The notes beneath the pieces are model-generated. The model searched no databases and was not told where the DNA came from. It saw nothing but the letters and a program-made list of their open reading frames with translations. A DNA stretch of 64,000 nucleotides, from contig NZ_JALBUT010000009.1 in assembly GCF_033971905.1 (NCBI RefSeq), forward strand, positions 1 through 64,000. The letters run 5' to 3'. This DNA comes from Intestinicryptomonas porci (GTDB lineage: Bacteria; Verrucomicrobiota; Verrucomicrobiia; Opitutales; Intestinicryptomonadaceae). Of the stretch, positions 17,854 to 26,766 are shown one piece after another; within the stretch, counting starts at the first letter, position 1; each line of letters starts with the position of its first letter. Position numbers and translations under genes: made by a program.

Positions 17854-19134
17854 ATGAGGGAAATAAAGAAAACGCTCGAACGGCTGGCAGGCGGGGAGAA
17901 AGTCGCCCTTTGGGGGCGAGGCGCAAGCACTGCCTCCGTCGAAAAGCTGTTCGCAAAAGCGGGCATCGAATGCGTTTATTACTCCGACAATCCAAACGAC
18001 AAAAAATTCGATTTCGACGCGGCAAAAAAACACCGTCTGGCGGTTTATTCGCCCGCTTTTCAAAGCTCGAACAAATTTTTTGAAGCCGCCAATGCCGCAA
18101 ACGTCGCGACTTTGGGAGAGCCCGACATCGCGGGCAAATGCTGGAAGGGCAAAATAGTCGCGATAAGCGGCACAAACGGCAAGACAACGCTTACATCGTT
18201 TCTAACCCTCGCCTTGAATAATGCGGGATTTAATGCGATAAGCGCGGGGAACATAGGCACTCCCCTTTGCGAGTTCGTCGAAAGCGAATGCGAAACGAGA
18301 ACGGCAGTTTTGGAACTTAGCTCTTTCCAGACAATGCGCCTTAAATATCTCCACCCCGACGCCTATATCTGGACGAACTTCGCCCCCGACCATCTGGACT
18401 GGCATAAAGACATGCGCGAATATTTTTTGGCGAAGCTAAATCTTGCAAAGATGCTGAAAAAAGACATCTTCATTGCGGGAAAATCCGTGTATGACTTCGC
18501 AAAGTCGGAAGGCATAAAACTCCCAGAGTTCATTAAAATTGCCGAAAAATCGCAAGCCGAAAATCCCCCTCCCCCGTTTGACAATTCGATTCAATCTGAA
18601 AATTTCGCGATGGCGAAAGCTTTTTGGAAGGTATGGTCGCTCGACGAGCAAATTTTGGAAAACTCCGCAAAAAGTTTCTCCCTTTCAAAGTTCAGATTTG
18701 CGAAAACCGCCGAAATCGGAAAAGTTGGATTTTGGAACGATTCAAAAGCCACAAACGCCCACGCGGCAATAGCCGCGCTCCGCGAACTTAAAGGCAAAAA
18801 AGTATTTTGGATTGGCGGCGGAAAAAACAAAAACTGCGACTTGAAAGAGCTTGCACAAACCGTCCGCGAATGTGCCGACGGAGCCTGCCTTATCGGGCAA
18901 ACCGCCGAAATTTTAAAAAATGAAATAAAGTCGCTCAAAAACGGTATTTTCACTTGCCAAACATTGGAAGAAGCCGTAAAAATAGCATTCGAGAAATCAA
19001 AAAATGGGGGCAATGTGCTTTTCAGTCCCTCTTTTTCGAGTTTCGGAATGTTTAAAAACTACGCGGAAAGAGGCAGAGCTTTTGACGCGGAAGTGTTTAA
19101 ACTAAAAGAATTTCAACACAACAACATAAAATAA
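17854..19134 (+). CDS. murD: UDP-MurNAc-L-Ala:D-Glu ligase MurD
   Basis: Adds D-glutamate to UDP-MurNAc-L-Ala in the cytosol. It shows an N-terminal Rossmann-like region (VALWGRGASTASVEKLF), the ATP loop AISGTNGKTTLTSF near residue 105, the middle-domain signature LELSSFQTM with NFAPDHLDWH, and the closing motifs WNDSKATNAHA, IGGGKNKNCD and FSPSFSSFGMF. I start at ATG 17854, after the mraY stop; an in-frame start 42 bases upstream inside mraY is unnecessary. The resulting 426 aa fits the family. Confidence 0.95.
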   Translation: MREIKKTLERLAGGEKVALWGRGASTASVEKLFAKAGIECVYYSDNPNDKKFDFDAAKKHRLAVYSPAFQSSNKFFEAANAANVATLGEPDIAGKCWKGKIVAISGTNGKTTLTSFLTLALNNAGFNAISAGNIGTPLCEFVESECETRTAVLELSSFQTMRLKYLHPDAYIWTNFAPDHLDWHKDMREYFLAKLNLAKMLKKDIFIAGKSVYDFAKSEGIKLPEFIKIAEKSQAENPPPPFDNSIQSENFAMAKAFWKVWSLDEQILENSAKSFSLSKFRFAKTAEIGKVGFWNDSKATNAHAAIAALRELKGKKVFWIGGGKNKNCDLKELAQTVRECADGACLIGQTAEILKNEIKSLKNGIFTCQTLEEAVKIAFEKSKNGGNVLFSPSFSSFGMFKNYAERGRAFDAEVFKLKEFQHNNIK

Positions 19135-19154
19135 AAATTTAAAAAACAAAGATA

Positions 19155-20303
19155 ATGAAAGCTCCTATAACAATCGCCGTAATCGCATTGCACTTGGCAA
19201 TCGTAGCAACAATTCTCGTTCCGGGTTGCAAATCTTCAACTGAAAACGCGGAACCAAATCCGGAAGTCACCAAGTCAAATACCGACGTAAACAAGGAAAA
19301 TGTTGAAATCCAGCCCGTAAAGGAAGACGACTCAGTTGCTATTCTCAATTCCCAAAGCCAGGAAGGAAGCGAAGATTTAAGAGAAAATCCCATGCGCCCG
19401 ATGACGCTTGAAGACGAAATGCTCGGCGGAAAAGAAGAAAAGGCAAAAGGCGAAAAAATCGAGCCGAAAAAAACGCAAAAAACCGTCGCGATGAACGAGG
19501 ATTTGCAGCCCTCTTCAACTTACATTGTAAAGAAAGGCGATACTTTAAGCGGAATTGCGGCAAAGCATGGCGTCAACCTTTCCATCTTGATGGAAGCAAA
19601 CGGAATGAACCGCAAGTCCGTCATAAAAGTGGGGCAGAAGATTTCAATCCCCGCAAAATCAGCGTCGGCAAAATCAAAATCCGCATTTGAAGAACCGAAA
19701 TCTGCACCTCTTTCAAAAGAAACTTCTTCGGCGGAAGTCGTGACATACGTTGTGGAAAAAGGCGACAACCTCTCAAAAATCGCCTCGAAATACCGCACGT
19801 CGGTCGCGGCAATAATGGAATTAAACGGAATGTCAAAAACTTCCATAAACGTCGGCAAGAAATTGAAAATACCGACAAACACAAAATCTGTCGCACAAAC
19901 CGCCGCAGTTGCAAAACAAGACTCCAAGAAGTATGAAGGCAAGCTTACCCACACCGTAAAAAGTGGCGACACCCTCGGCGGAATTGCCATTAAATACGGC
20001 GTGCCCCTAAAAACTCTAATGGAGCAAAACGGCATTCAAGACGCCCGCAAAATCAGAATCGGCAAAGTTTTGATAATAAAAGACAAGGCGGCAAACTCCG
20101 AAAAGATATTTGAGGACAAAAAGCCGCAGGCGACCGCTCCTGTTGAAGTAAAAACGGAAACTTCTGCAAGCGCGCCCGCAATTCCCGCATCTTCCAACGC
20201 GCCACAGGTAACCCCTGCGGAAGAGCAAGCGGAAGCCCCTGCGGAAATTCCATCGGACGCTGTAAACACTCCGGCTCCTCAAGCAGAGTTGCCGTCACTG
20301 TAA
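19155..20303 (+). CDS. LysM-repeat lipoprotein
   Basis: A 382-aa exported protein with a lipoprotein-type signal (hydrophobic residues 5-22, lipobox LVPGC with Cys about 26). Three LysM domains of about 44 residues follow: YIVKKGDTLSGIAAKHGVN near 123, YVVEKGDNLSKIASKYRTS near 197 and HTVKSGDTLGGIAIKYGVP near 266. Linkers are Ser/Lys-rich and the tail is Ala/Pro/Glu-rich. LysM binds N-acetylglucosamine in peptidoglycan, so the protein probably sits on the wall at the septum or along the cell. No catalytic domain is visible. Its place between murD and ftsW suggests a division or wall-scaffold role; that role is inference. Confidence 0.88.
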   Translation: MKAPITIAVIALHLAIVATILVPGCKSSTENAEPNPEVTKSNTDVNKENVEIQPVKEDDSVAILNSQSQEGSEDLRENPMRPMTLEDEMLGGKEEKAKGEKIEPKKTQKTVAMNEDLQPSSTYIVKKGDTLSGIAAKHGVNLSILMEANGMNRKSVIKVGQKISIPAKSASAKSKSAFEEPKSAPLSKETSSAEVVTYVVEKGDNLSKIASKYRTSVAAIMELNGMSKTSINVGKKLKIPTNTKSVAQTAAVAKQDSKKYEGKLTHTVKSGDTLGGIAIKYGVPLKTLMEQNGIQDARKIRIGKVLIIKDKAANSEKIFEDKKPQATAPVEVKTETSASAPAIPASSNAPQVTPAEEQAEAPAEIPSDAVNTPAPQAELPSL

Positions 20304-20320
20304 TTTAAATCCGATTATAG

Positions 20321-21457
20321 ATGCCGGAAACGGAACTAAAATCGGGACAGCAGAAAACGAGCGCATGGCTTGCCGTACTTATGCCGGTTGTGCTTTTATC
20401 AGCAATCGGCATAATTTCGCTTTTAAGTGCGGGAGAAATTCGCGGCAACGCCTATTTGCTTGTTGAAAAACAGCTGGTTTGGATGTGCGTCGCCCTCGCG
20501 GCAGGCATATTTACAAGTTTTGCGCCCTTGCAGTTCTGGAAAAAAGTCGCGCCATTTGCGGCTGTAATAGTTCTTGTCTTGCTCGTGCTCGTGCTTATTC
20601 CGGGAATAGGCAGAGAAGTTAAAGGCTCGCGCAGATGGCTTCAAATAGGCGGATATGTAATCCAGCCGAGCGACATGGCAAAAGCCGCGATTGTTTTGTG
20701 GCTTAGCGCGTACATGCAGATTTTTCAACGCCACATAAAGTCGTTTTTTAAAGGCGTTTTTATTCCGTCGGCTTTAATCGGAATATTTTTGCTTCCGATA
20801 ATAAAAGAACCTGACTTCGGAACAACCGCGCTTTGCGGAGCGGTTGCCTTCTTAATGCTTTTCATGGCGGGAGTGAAAATAAGGCACGTCGCGCCTTTTG
20901 TACTCATCGGAGTTGCGGCAGTTTCAACGCTTGTAGCTTTAAATCCGAACCGAATGGAGAGGCTTTTCGCGTTCCTTCACAGGGAAGAGGAAGCTCTCGG
21001 CGGTGGATACCAACTGACCCAGGCAATTTACGCGTTCGGCGCGGGAGAGTGGCTCGGTGTCGGGCTTGGCGAAGGCAGGCAGCAGTATTCCTTCCTGCCG
21101 GAAGCGCATACCGACTTCATTTTTGCGAATATCGCGGAAGAATGGGGATTTGTTGGAACTGCAACAGTCCTCACCCTGTTCTTCATAATTTTCATAGCGG
21201 CGATTTTAAATCTGAAAAAAGCCCCCAACATGTTTGAATATCTGCTATGCCTCGGCGCGCTTTTGATGATAATAATCCAAACGCTTTTCAACATGGGAGT
21301 CGTTATGGGGCTTTTGCCGACAAAAGGCATATCGTTGCCCTTTTTAAGCTACGGAGGCTCAAACCTCGTCGTGATGTTCTTTTTCAGCGGAATTTTGATA
21401 AACTGCATTCGTTCATGGAATACCCCAAAGCCAATAAAGGTCACTGATTATGAGTAA
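20321..21457 (+). CDS. ftsW: SEDS-family lipid II polymerase FtsW
   Basis: A 378-aa SEDS-family membrane protein of about ten helices that polymerises lipid II at the septum with FtsI. Motifs include GSRRWLQIGGYVIQPSDMAK, the conserved loop EPDFGTTAL, GGGYQLTQAIYAFGAGEWLG, the PEAHTDFIFA motif with the key acidic residues, and LPFLSYGGSNL near the C-terminus. Placement in the dcw cluster next to ftsI and murG supports FtsW rather than RodA. It overlaps murG by 8 bases. Confidence 0.95.
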   Translation: MPETELKSGQQKTSAWLAVLMPVVLLSAIGIISLLSAGEIRGNAYLLVEKQLVWMCVALAAGIFTSFAPLQFWKKVAPFAAVIVLVLLVLVLIPGIGREVKGSRRWLQIGGYVIQPSDMAKAAIVLWLSAYMQIFQRHIKSFFKGVFIPSALIGIFLLPIIKEPDFGTTALCGAVAFLMLFMAGVKIRHVAPFVLIGVAAVSTLVALNPNRMERLFAFLHREEEALGGGYQLTQAIYAFGAGEWLGVGLGEGRQQYSFLPEAHTDFIFANIAEEWGFVGTATVLTLFFIIFIAAILNLKKAPNMFEYLLCLGALLMIIIQTLFNMGVVMGLLPTKGISLPFLSYGGSNLVVMFFFSGILINCIRSWNTPKPIKVTDYE

Positions 21458-22538
21458 ATATTTGATTTCCTGCGGAGGCACGGGAGGACATCTCGCCCCG
21501 GGCATCGCAATAGGAGAAGCCCTCGCAAGCAAGGGGCACGACGTCTCTTTCATAATAAGCGAAAAGGCAATAGATTCGCGCCTTTCTGCAAAGTATAAAA
21601 ATTTCAAGTTCATAAAAACTCCCGGACTTCCCTTTTCGCCAAGCCCGATAAAATTCCTAAAATTTTTAATATCGCAATTCCGCGCGGTAAAATGCTGCAA
21701 AAAAATCTTCATGGAAAACAATGCGGATGTTGCGATAGCCTTCGGAGGCTTCAACTCGATGGGGCTTGCAATCGCGGCGTGGCTTGCAAAAAAGCCGCTC
21801 GTTTTGCACGAAGCAAATCGAAAACCGGGCAAGGCAGTGAGGCTTTTCGGCTTTATAGCGACAAGAGTTTACCTTCCGCACGGAGTCAGGATAGAGCAAA
21901 ACAAGTCGGGTGTCGTAAGGCAGGCGGGCTACCCGATTCGCTCCGAAATTTTCAAAAAAGACGAAGCAAAATCAAAGGAGCTGTTCGGTTTTGGGAAAGA
22001 AGCCAACATAGTTTTGGTCTGCGGGGGCTCTCAGGGAGCGGCGGCATTGAACAGATGGGCAAAAGACAATTTTGAGCATCTCGCACATGAAGGCATTGAC
22101 ATCTTTTGCATTGCAGGCCCCTCCCAGTCGCAAATAGAAAACCGAACCTGCAAGGACAAAAACGGAATTGAAAGGCATCTGCGCTCAATCGCCTTTTGCG
22201 ACAACATGGCAGAAGCCATGTCGGCGGCAAAAATCGTGGTCGCGCGCGCAGGCGCAGGGTCGATAGCGGAATTTGCCCGCTGCAGAACAATTCCAATACT
22301 CGTACCCTTCCCGTTTTCGGCGGACAACCACCAGCTTGAAAACGCAAGATACGTCGAAAAAAACGGGGCAGGAATTTGCGTTTTGCAAGAAAACATTTCA
22401 AGCCTTTCAACCGAAGTGCTTGCGCTTTTCGGCAATCCAAAACTTTGCGAAAAAATGCGCCGCAATCTGGAAAAACTCGACGAATTAAACGGCATATCAA
22501 AATTTGTTTCGGATCTTGAAGAGCTTGCACTAAAATAA
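21450..22538 (+). CDS. murG: Lipid II synthase MurG
   Basis: Peripheral GT28 glycosyltransferase that adds GlcNAc from UDP-GlcNAc to lipid I, making lipid II. The N-terminal glycine loop CGGTGGHLAPGIAIGEAL, the central VVRQAGYPIR, CGGSQGAAALN and the C-terminal donor-binding region VARAGAGSIAEFA with PFPFSADNHQ are clear. The length of 362 aa is standard. It overlaps ftsW by 8 bases and murC begins 4 bases after its stop. Confidence 0.96.
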   Translation: MSKYLISCGGTGGHLAPGIAIGEALASKGHDVSFIISEKAIDSRLSAKYKNFKFIKTPGLPFSPSPIKFLKFLISQFRAVKCCKKIFMENNADVAIAFGGFNSMGLAIAAWLAKKPLVLHEANRKPGKAVRLFGFIATRVYLPHGVRIEQNKSGVVRQAGYPIRSEIFKKDEAKSKELFGFGKEANIVLVCGGSQGAAALNRWAKDNFEHLAHEGIDIFCIAGPSQSQIENRTCKDKNGIERHLRSIAFCDNMAEAMSAAKIVVARAGAGSIAEFARCRTIPILVPFPFSADNHQLENARYVEKNGAGICVLQENISSLSTEVLALFGNPKLCEKMRRNLEKLDELNGISKFVSDLEELALK

Positions 22539-22542
22539 GGCT

Positions 22543-23763
22543 ATGGGGCGGAAAATTTTCATGGGGGGAATTTGCGGCATGGGCATGGCGCCACTTGCCA
22601 TGTTTTTGCGCGATGAAGGATGCGAGGTTTCGGGCTTTGACGACAATCCAAACCCCGCCGTAAAAAGTATGCTTCTGCAAAAAGGCGTAAAGTTTTGCGA
22701 AAGCAAAAAGCCTGATTTTGACGCGGACGAATTCATCATAACAAGCGCACTAAAATATGTTGAACAAAACTTAAAAGACGCACCCTGCAAAAAGTTTTTA
22801 AGAAGGGGCGTCGCGCTTGCCGAAATCGCAAAAGAGCGAAGGCTTATCGGCGTTTGCGGAAGCCACGGGAAAACCACCACGACTTCGCTTATTTCGCACG
22901 CAATATCAACTCTCAACCTCGACGCGGGCTACATAACAGGGGCAATTCCAAACGGAATTCCGCCGCAAAAATTCTGCGAAAAAAATAAAATTCTCGCGGC
23001 AGAACTCGACGAAAGCGACGGGACTATCGAAAATTTTTCGCCGGAAATCACGGTGGCTTTAAACGGAGACCTCGACCATACCGACACCTACCCCGACTTG
23101 AAAAGCCTTGAAGAAATGTTTGCCCGCCTTTTTTCGCGGACAAAAAAATACATTGTCATCCCCGAAGGCGACGGGCTTTTAAAACGTGCGGCAGGCTCCG
23201 CAAAAGCAGAAACTATTTTCGTCAAATGCCCGAAAGACGACTTCATGATGTCAGACAAGCTTATGGCTCTTTGCGCCCTAAACCTTGCCTTTGAAAGTGA
23301 TTTCAGCCTCTCGGTTTTCGAAGAATTCAAGGGGGTTGGCAGGCGGCAGGAAATTTTAAAAGACGACGGCGAAATTCTCGCAGTGGCAGACTATGCCCAC
23401 CACCCCTCTGAAATTGCGGCATTTTTAAGCTGGCTCGACAAAAATTCCCCGCAAAAGAAGCTGGTTTTCTTCCAGCCGCACCGATATTCCAGAACAAAAC
23501 GCTTCGCGAAAGACTTTCAAAAAATCCTGCAATCGCGCGCCGACAAAGGGGATAAAATCTATATTCTTCCCGTATATCCCGCAAGCGAGCCTTTCGATGA
23601 GAGCGGCTCTGAAAAAAATATCGCAAATTCCAATCTTATGCTTGCGAATTTTCAAGACATCGGGCATATTTTAAACGAATTTAAACGAAACGCCGAAAGC
23701 AAGTTTTGCGCCGCTTTCATAGGCGCGGGAGACATATATTTTTACGCAAAAAAATTATTTTGA
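22543..23763 (+). CDS. murC: UDP-MurNAc:L-Ala ligase MurC
   Basis: First Mur ligase of the pathway; it couples L-alanine to UDP-MurNAc with ATP. It carries the N-terminal GICGMGMAPLA loop, the ATP loop GVCGSHGKTTTTS near residue 105, the middle-domain motif ELDESDGT, GDLDHTDTY, GRRQEIL and the MurC hallmark DYAHHPSEI, then FQPHRYSRT. At 406 aa it is shorter than typical MurC (about 450-490), the saving being spread over the loops and the C-terminus; no motif is missing. It is placed after murG rather than beside murB, which is not in the window. Confidence 0.92.
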   Translation: MGRKIFMGGICGMGMAPLAMFLRDEGCEVSGFDDNPNPAVKSMLLQKGVKFCESKKPDFDADEFIITSALKYVEQNLKDAPCKKFLRRGVALAEIAKERRLIGVCGSHGKTTTTSLISHAISTLNLDAGYITGAIPNGIPPQKFCEKNKILAAELDESDGTIENFSPEITVALNGDLDHTDTYPDLKSLEEMFARLFSRTKKYIVIPEGDGLLKRAAGSAKAETIFVKCPKDDFMMSDKLMALCALNLAFESDFSLSVFEEFKGVGRRQEILKDDGEILAVADYAHHPSEIAAFLSWLDKNSPQKKLVFFQPHRYSRTKRFAKDFQKILQSRADKGDKIYILPVYPASEPFDESGSEKNIANSNLMLANFQDIGHILNEFKRNAESKFCAAFIGAGDIYFYAKKLF

Positions 23764-23767
23764 AATT

Positions 23768-24688
23768 ATGGAAAATTTTAAAGTTGCCGTGCTCATGGGC
23801 GGGATTTCCTCGGAAAGGGAAGTGTCGCTTGTAAGCGGAAAATTTGTATTTGAATCCGTCAAAAAAAATTTTGACGCCGTTTGCATCACTCTCGACAAAA
23901 ACGAGCTTCCCAAAGGCTTGTCTTCGCAGAATACCATAGTGTTTCCCGTAATGCACGGCGAATACGGGGAAGACGGGACCCTGCAAAAAGAGCTTGAAGA
24001 CGCAGGATTTGCATATGCCGGAACAAACAGCATTGCAAGCAGGGTATGTATGAATAAGCCTGCGGCAAAATTCCTCATGGGCGCGGCGGGATTAAACGTT
24101 GCAAAAGGGATTGCTTTCAGCGCAAAAGAAAAACCCTCCGCTTGCGCCGCGGCAGAGATGCTCGGAGAGCGCCTGATTTTAAAGCCCGCCGACAAGGGAA
24201 GCAGCGTCGGGCTTAAAACACTGAACGGGAAAGCGGAGCTTGAAGCCGCGCTTTCTGAAATCTCGGAGGGAATGTGGTTGCTTGAAAGCTTTTTCAAAGG
24301 CAGGGAATTTTCAATCGGCGTAATAGGCGGAAAAGCCGCAGGAATTGTAGAAATTATCCCCGAAGGCGGCGTTTACGACTTTAAGCGCAAATACACGAAA
24401 GGCGCAACCCGCTACGAGTTTCCCGCAAAGCTTTCCGAAAAAGAAACGGAGAATATGAAGTGCGCGGCTGAAAAAGCATTCGCAGTCTGCGGATGCAGGG
24501 ATTTTTCAAGAGTTGATTTCCTCATGGATGAAAGCGGAAATTTTATCGTACTTGAAATAAACACCCTGCCCGGAATGACGCCCACAAGTCTCCTTCCCAA
24601 AAGCGCATCGTGCGCGGGATACGATTTCGACGGTCTTTGCAAAAAAATGCTTGAAGGCGCAATAATGCGTTTCCGAAAAAACAGATAA
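23768..24688 (+). CDS. ddl: D-alanine-D-alanine ligase
   Basis: ATP-grasp enzyme that makes the D-Ala-D-Ala dipeptide used by MurF. Diagnostic segments are VLMGGISSEREVSLVSGKFV at the N-terminus, VFPVMHGEYGEDGTLQ, KPADKGSSVGL, REFSIGVIGG and, near the C-terminus, VLEINTLPGMTPTSLLPK with the Mg-binding Glu and Asn. Length 306 aa is normal. It begins 4 bases after murC and its stop abuts the GTG of ftsQ. Confidence 0.96.
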   Translation: MENFKVAVLMGGISSEREVSLVSGKFVFESVKKNFDAVCITLDKNELPKGLSSQNTIVFPVMHGEYGEDGTLQKELEDAGFAYAGTNSIASRVCMNKPAAKFLMGAAGLNVAKGIAFSAKEKPSACAAAEMLGERLILKPADKGSSVGLKTLNGKAELEAALSEISEGMWLLESFFKGREFSIGVIGGKAAGIVEIIPEGGVYDFKRKYTKGATRYEFPAKLSEKETENMKCAAEKAFAVCGCRDFSRVDFLMDESGNFIVLEINTLPGMTPTSLLPKSASCAGYDFDGLCKKMLEGAIMRFRKNR

Positions 24689-25567
24689 GTGCCGCAAAAA
24701 AAAACACAGTCTTGGCAGGATTTAAAACCCTCCTCAAAAAAGCGCGAAAACGCAACCTGGCGGGCGCGGCTTAAACTTGTTTTCATTTGGTTTAAGCGCA
24801 TATTTTTGCTTGCCGCTTTTTGCGCAATCGCATTCGGGGCATTCTATGTTTACGACAACGGGCTGATTGAAAAACTCCTTACGCCCTCAACCGAAGAACT
24901 GAAAGAAACAATTTATAAAACCAACGGCAAAATTTCAAAAATCTGGGCAAAAAAGCACGGATACTTGCCAAAGCCCCAAAACCTCGCACAAATAGACGTA
25001 AAGCAAATCCAGTCCAACCTGCTGAAAATATCGCAGATAAAAAGCGCGGACGTCGCCAAAATTTACCCCGACAAAATTTCCATTGAAATAAAGGAATACT
25101 CTCCGTCTGCAAGAGTAGCCATTGCGCAAAACCGCAAAGTTAGGGAATACATGCTTTCAAAAGAAGGCGTCATATTCAGCCCTGTCTGCATAAAAAAATC
25201 CGAAACTGCCGACCTCCCGTGGATAACGGGCATACCCATAATTCAAAAAGGTCCGCACTTCGCCGCCTATCCCTATGCAGAAAGCATAGACGAGCTTGTA
25301 AAAGAAGCCCGCCTGCGCGTGCCGAAAAATTTTTCAACCTGGCGCACGATAAACGCAAGGGAGCTTGGAAGCATCACCCTGCCAATCATGATAGTTTCGA
25401 CAACCGAAAACGTAAAAATAGTGTTCCACGCAAAAAACATAAAATTTCAGTTGGAAAAACTGGAATATATCTTGAGATTTTTTGAAGAAGAAGGTTTAGT
25501 GAATGTAGAAAAAATCGATCTTGCCCTGAAAGGCAGGGCTATTGTAAGCTTGCGCAAAAACAAATGA
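24689..25567 (+). CDS. ftsQ: Cell division protein FtsQ
   Basis: A 292-aa bitopic protein with a basic cytosolic N-terminus (about 45 residues), one membrane helix (about 37-54, FLLAAFCAIAFGAFYVYDNG) and a periplasmic domain. The POTRA-like segment (QIDVKQIQSNLLKISQIKSA) is followed by the FtsQ/DivIB region (IYPDKISIEIKEYSP, then VNVEKIDLALKGRAIV at the end). In the known divisome FtsQ recruits FtsL/FtsB. The start is GTG immediately after the ddl stop, with no ATG near enough to compete. It overlaps ftsA by an ATGA. Confidence 0.85.
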   Translation: MPQKKTQSWQDLKPSSKKRENATWRARLKLVFIWFKRIFLLAAFCAIAFGAFYVYDNGLIEKLLTPSTEELKETIYKTNGKISKIWAKKHGYLPKPQNLAQIDVKQIQSNLLKISQIKSADVAKIYPDKISIEIKEYSPSARVAIAQNRKVREYMLSKEGVIFSPVCIKKSETADLPWITGIPIIQKGPHFAAYPYAESIDELVKEARLRVPKNFSTWRTINARELGSITLPIMIVSTTENVKIVFHAKNIKFQLEKLEYILRFFEEEGLVNVEKIDLALKGRAIVSLRKNK

Positions 25568-26763
25568 ACAACAACCCGATAGTTTTGGCACTCGAAATAG
25601 GCACCTCAAAAATGGTGGCGGTGGCGGGCGAATTGCTAAATTCGTCCGAAATAAACGTGCTGAGCGTCGGCAGGGGGAAGCCGGGGGGAGTAAAAAAAGC
25701 GGACATAATCGACCTCGGGAAAGCGGCTTCGCTTGCGCAGTCCGCCATTGAAGAGGCGCAAAAAGAAATAGGAAACGCAGATGTTGATTTTGTCTATCTT
25801 GCAATCAGCGGCTCGCAAATTTCCGCAATCCGCTCGACAGGTTCCGCAAACATAAGCGCAATAGACGGCACAATATCAAAGCAAGACATAGAGCGCGCGA
25901 AAAACGACGCCAAAAGCAAAATTCTGCCACCCGATGCCTGCTTCATAAACCGAATTTGTTGCGGATACTACATAGACGGTCAATACGTTAAAAATCCCGA
26001 AGGGCAGAAAGGCAGCCTCTTGGAAGCCGAATACTGGCTGATGTACGCCAATAAGGACAAGATTTTAAACGCGATGAGCGTCGTGCAAACTTTCGGAAAT
26101 CTTGAAATAGAGGAAATTCTGCATTCCGGCATAGCCTCCGCCCTCGCCTGCACGACTCCCCTGCAAAGAGAAAACGGCGTGCTATGCATAGACATAGGCT
26201 GCGGCGCAACCGACTACGCTTTCTTTAAAAACGGCAAAGTTTTTCAGGCGGGAACAATTCCCGTCGGCGGAGACCATGTGACAAACGACCTTTCTCTGGG
26301 GCTTAGGCTCAGCATGAAAAACGCCAACAAAACCAAGCTGAAATACGGAAAAATAATTCCCACCGAAGACGAACTGCGCGGAGATGTCTGGCTTAACGGA
26401 GATAAAAGCATCGGCGATAAAATAATACCACTGGCATCGATAAACAAAATAATATGCCTGCGCTTTGAAGAACTTTTCAGCAATATTCGCGCAGAACTTT
26501 CCGACTACTTTGCAAACGGCAATGTCTCGGAAGTCCTGCTGACAGGCGGAGTGTCGCGCACGCAGGATTTGAGCGGGCTTGCAAGCACGGTTTTAGGAGT
26601 CCAGACAAGAAACGCCCGCGCGGCGGAATGGGTGCCTGCAAATTTGGCGTCCCCCGAATATTCAACGGTTCTCGGGCTTTTGGCGGCGGCAAGCCGCGAC
26701 ATGAAAAAGCGCGGCAAAAAAAGCGGCGGCTCAATATTTTCAAACATTTTCAAAAAGCGTTAA
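25564..26763 (+). CDS. ftsA: Actin-like divisome protein FtsA
   Basis: A 399-aa actin-fold ATPase that anchors FtsZ to the membrane. The first phosphate loop ALEIGTSKMVAVAGE lies at residues 10-24, the SHS2 (1C) subdomain follows (DFVYLAISGSQIS), and then the second phosphate loop CIDIGCGATDYAFF and the adenosine motif VLLTGGVSRTQDL. The C-terminus SIFSNIFKKR is an amphipathic basic helix, the expected membrane-targeting sequence. It overlaps ftsQ and is 3 bases from ftsZ. Confidence 0.94.
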   Translation: MNNNPIVLALEIGTSKMVAVAGELLNSSEINVLSVGRGKPGGVKKADIIDLGKAASLAQSAIEEAQKEIGNADVDFVYLAISGSQISAIRSTGSANISAIDGTISKQDIERAKNDAKSKILPPDACFINRICCGYYIDGQYVKNPEGQKGSLLEAEYWLMYANKDKILNAMSVVQTFGNLEIEEILHSGIASALACTTPLQRENGVLCIDIGCGATDYAFFKNGKVFQAGTIPVGGDHVTNDLSLGLRLSMKNANKTKLKYGKIIPTEDELRGDVWLNGDKSIGDKIIPLASINKIICLRFEELFSNIRAELSDYFANGNVSEVLLTGGVSRTQDLSGLASTVLGVQTRNARAAEWVPANLASPEYSTVLGLLAAASRDMKKRGKKSGGSIFSNIFKKR

Positions 26764-26766
26764 GCG

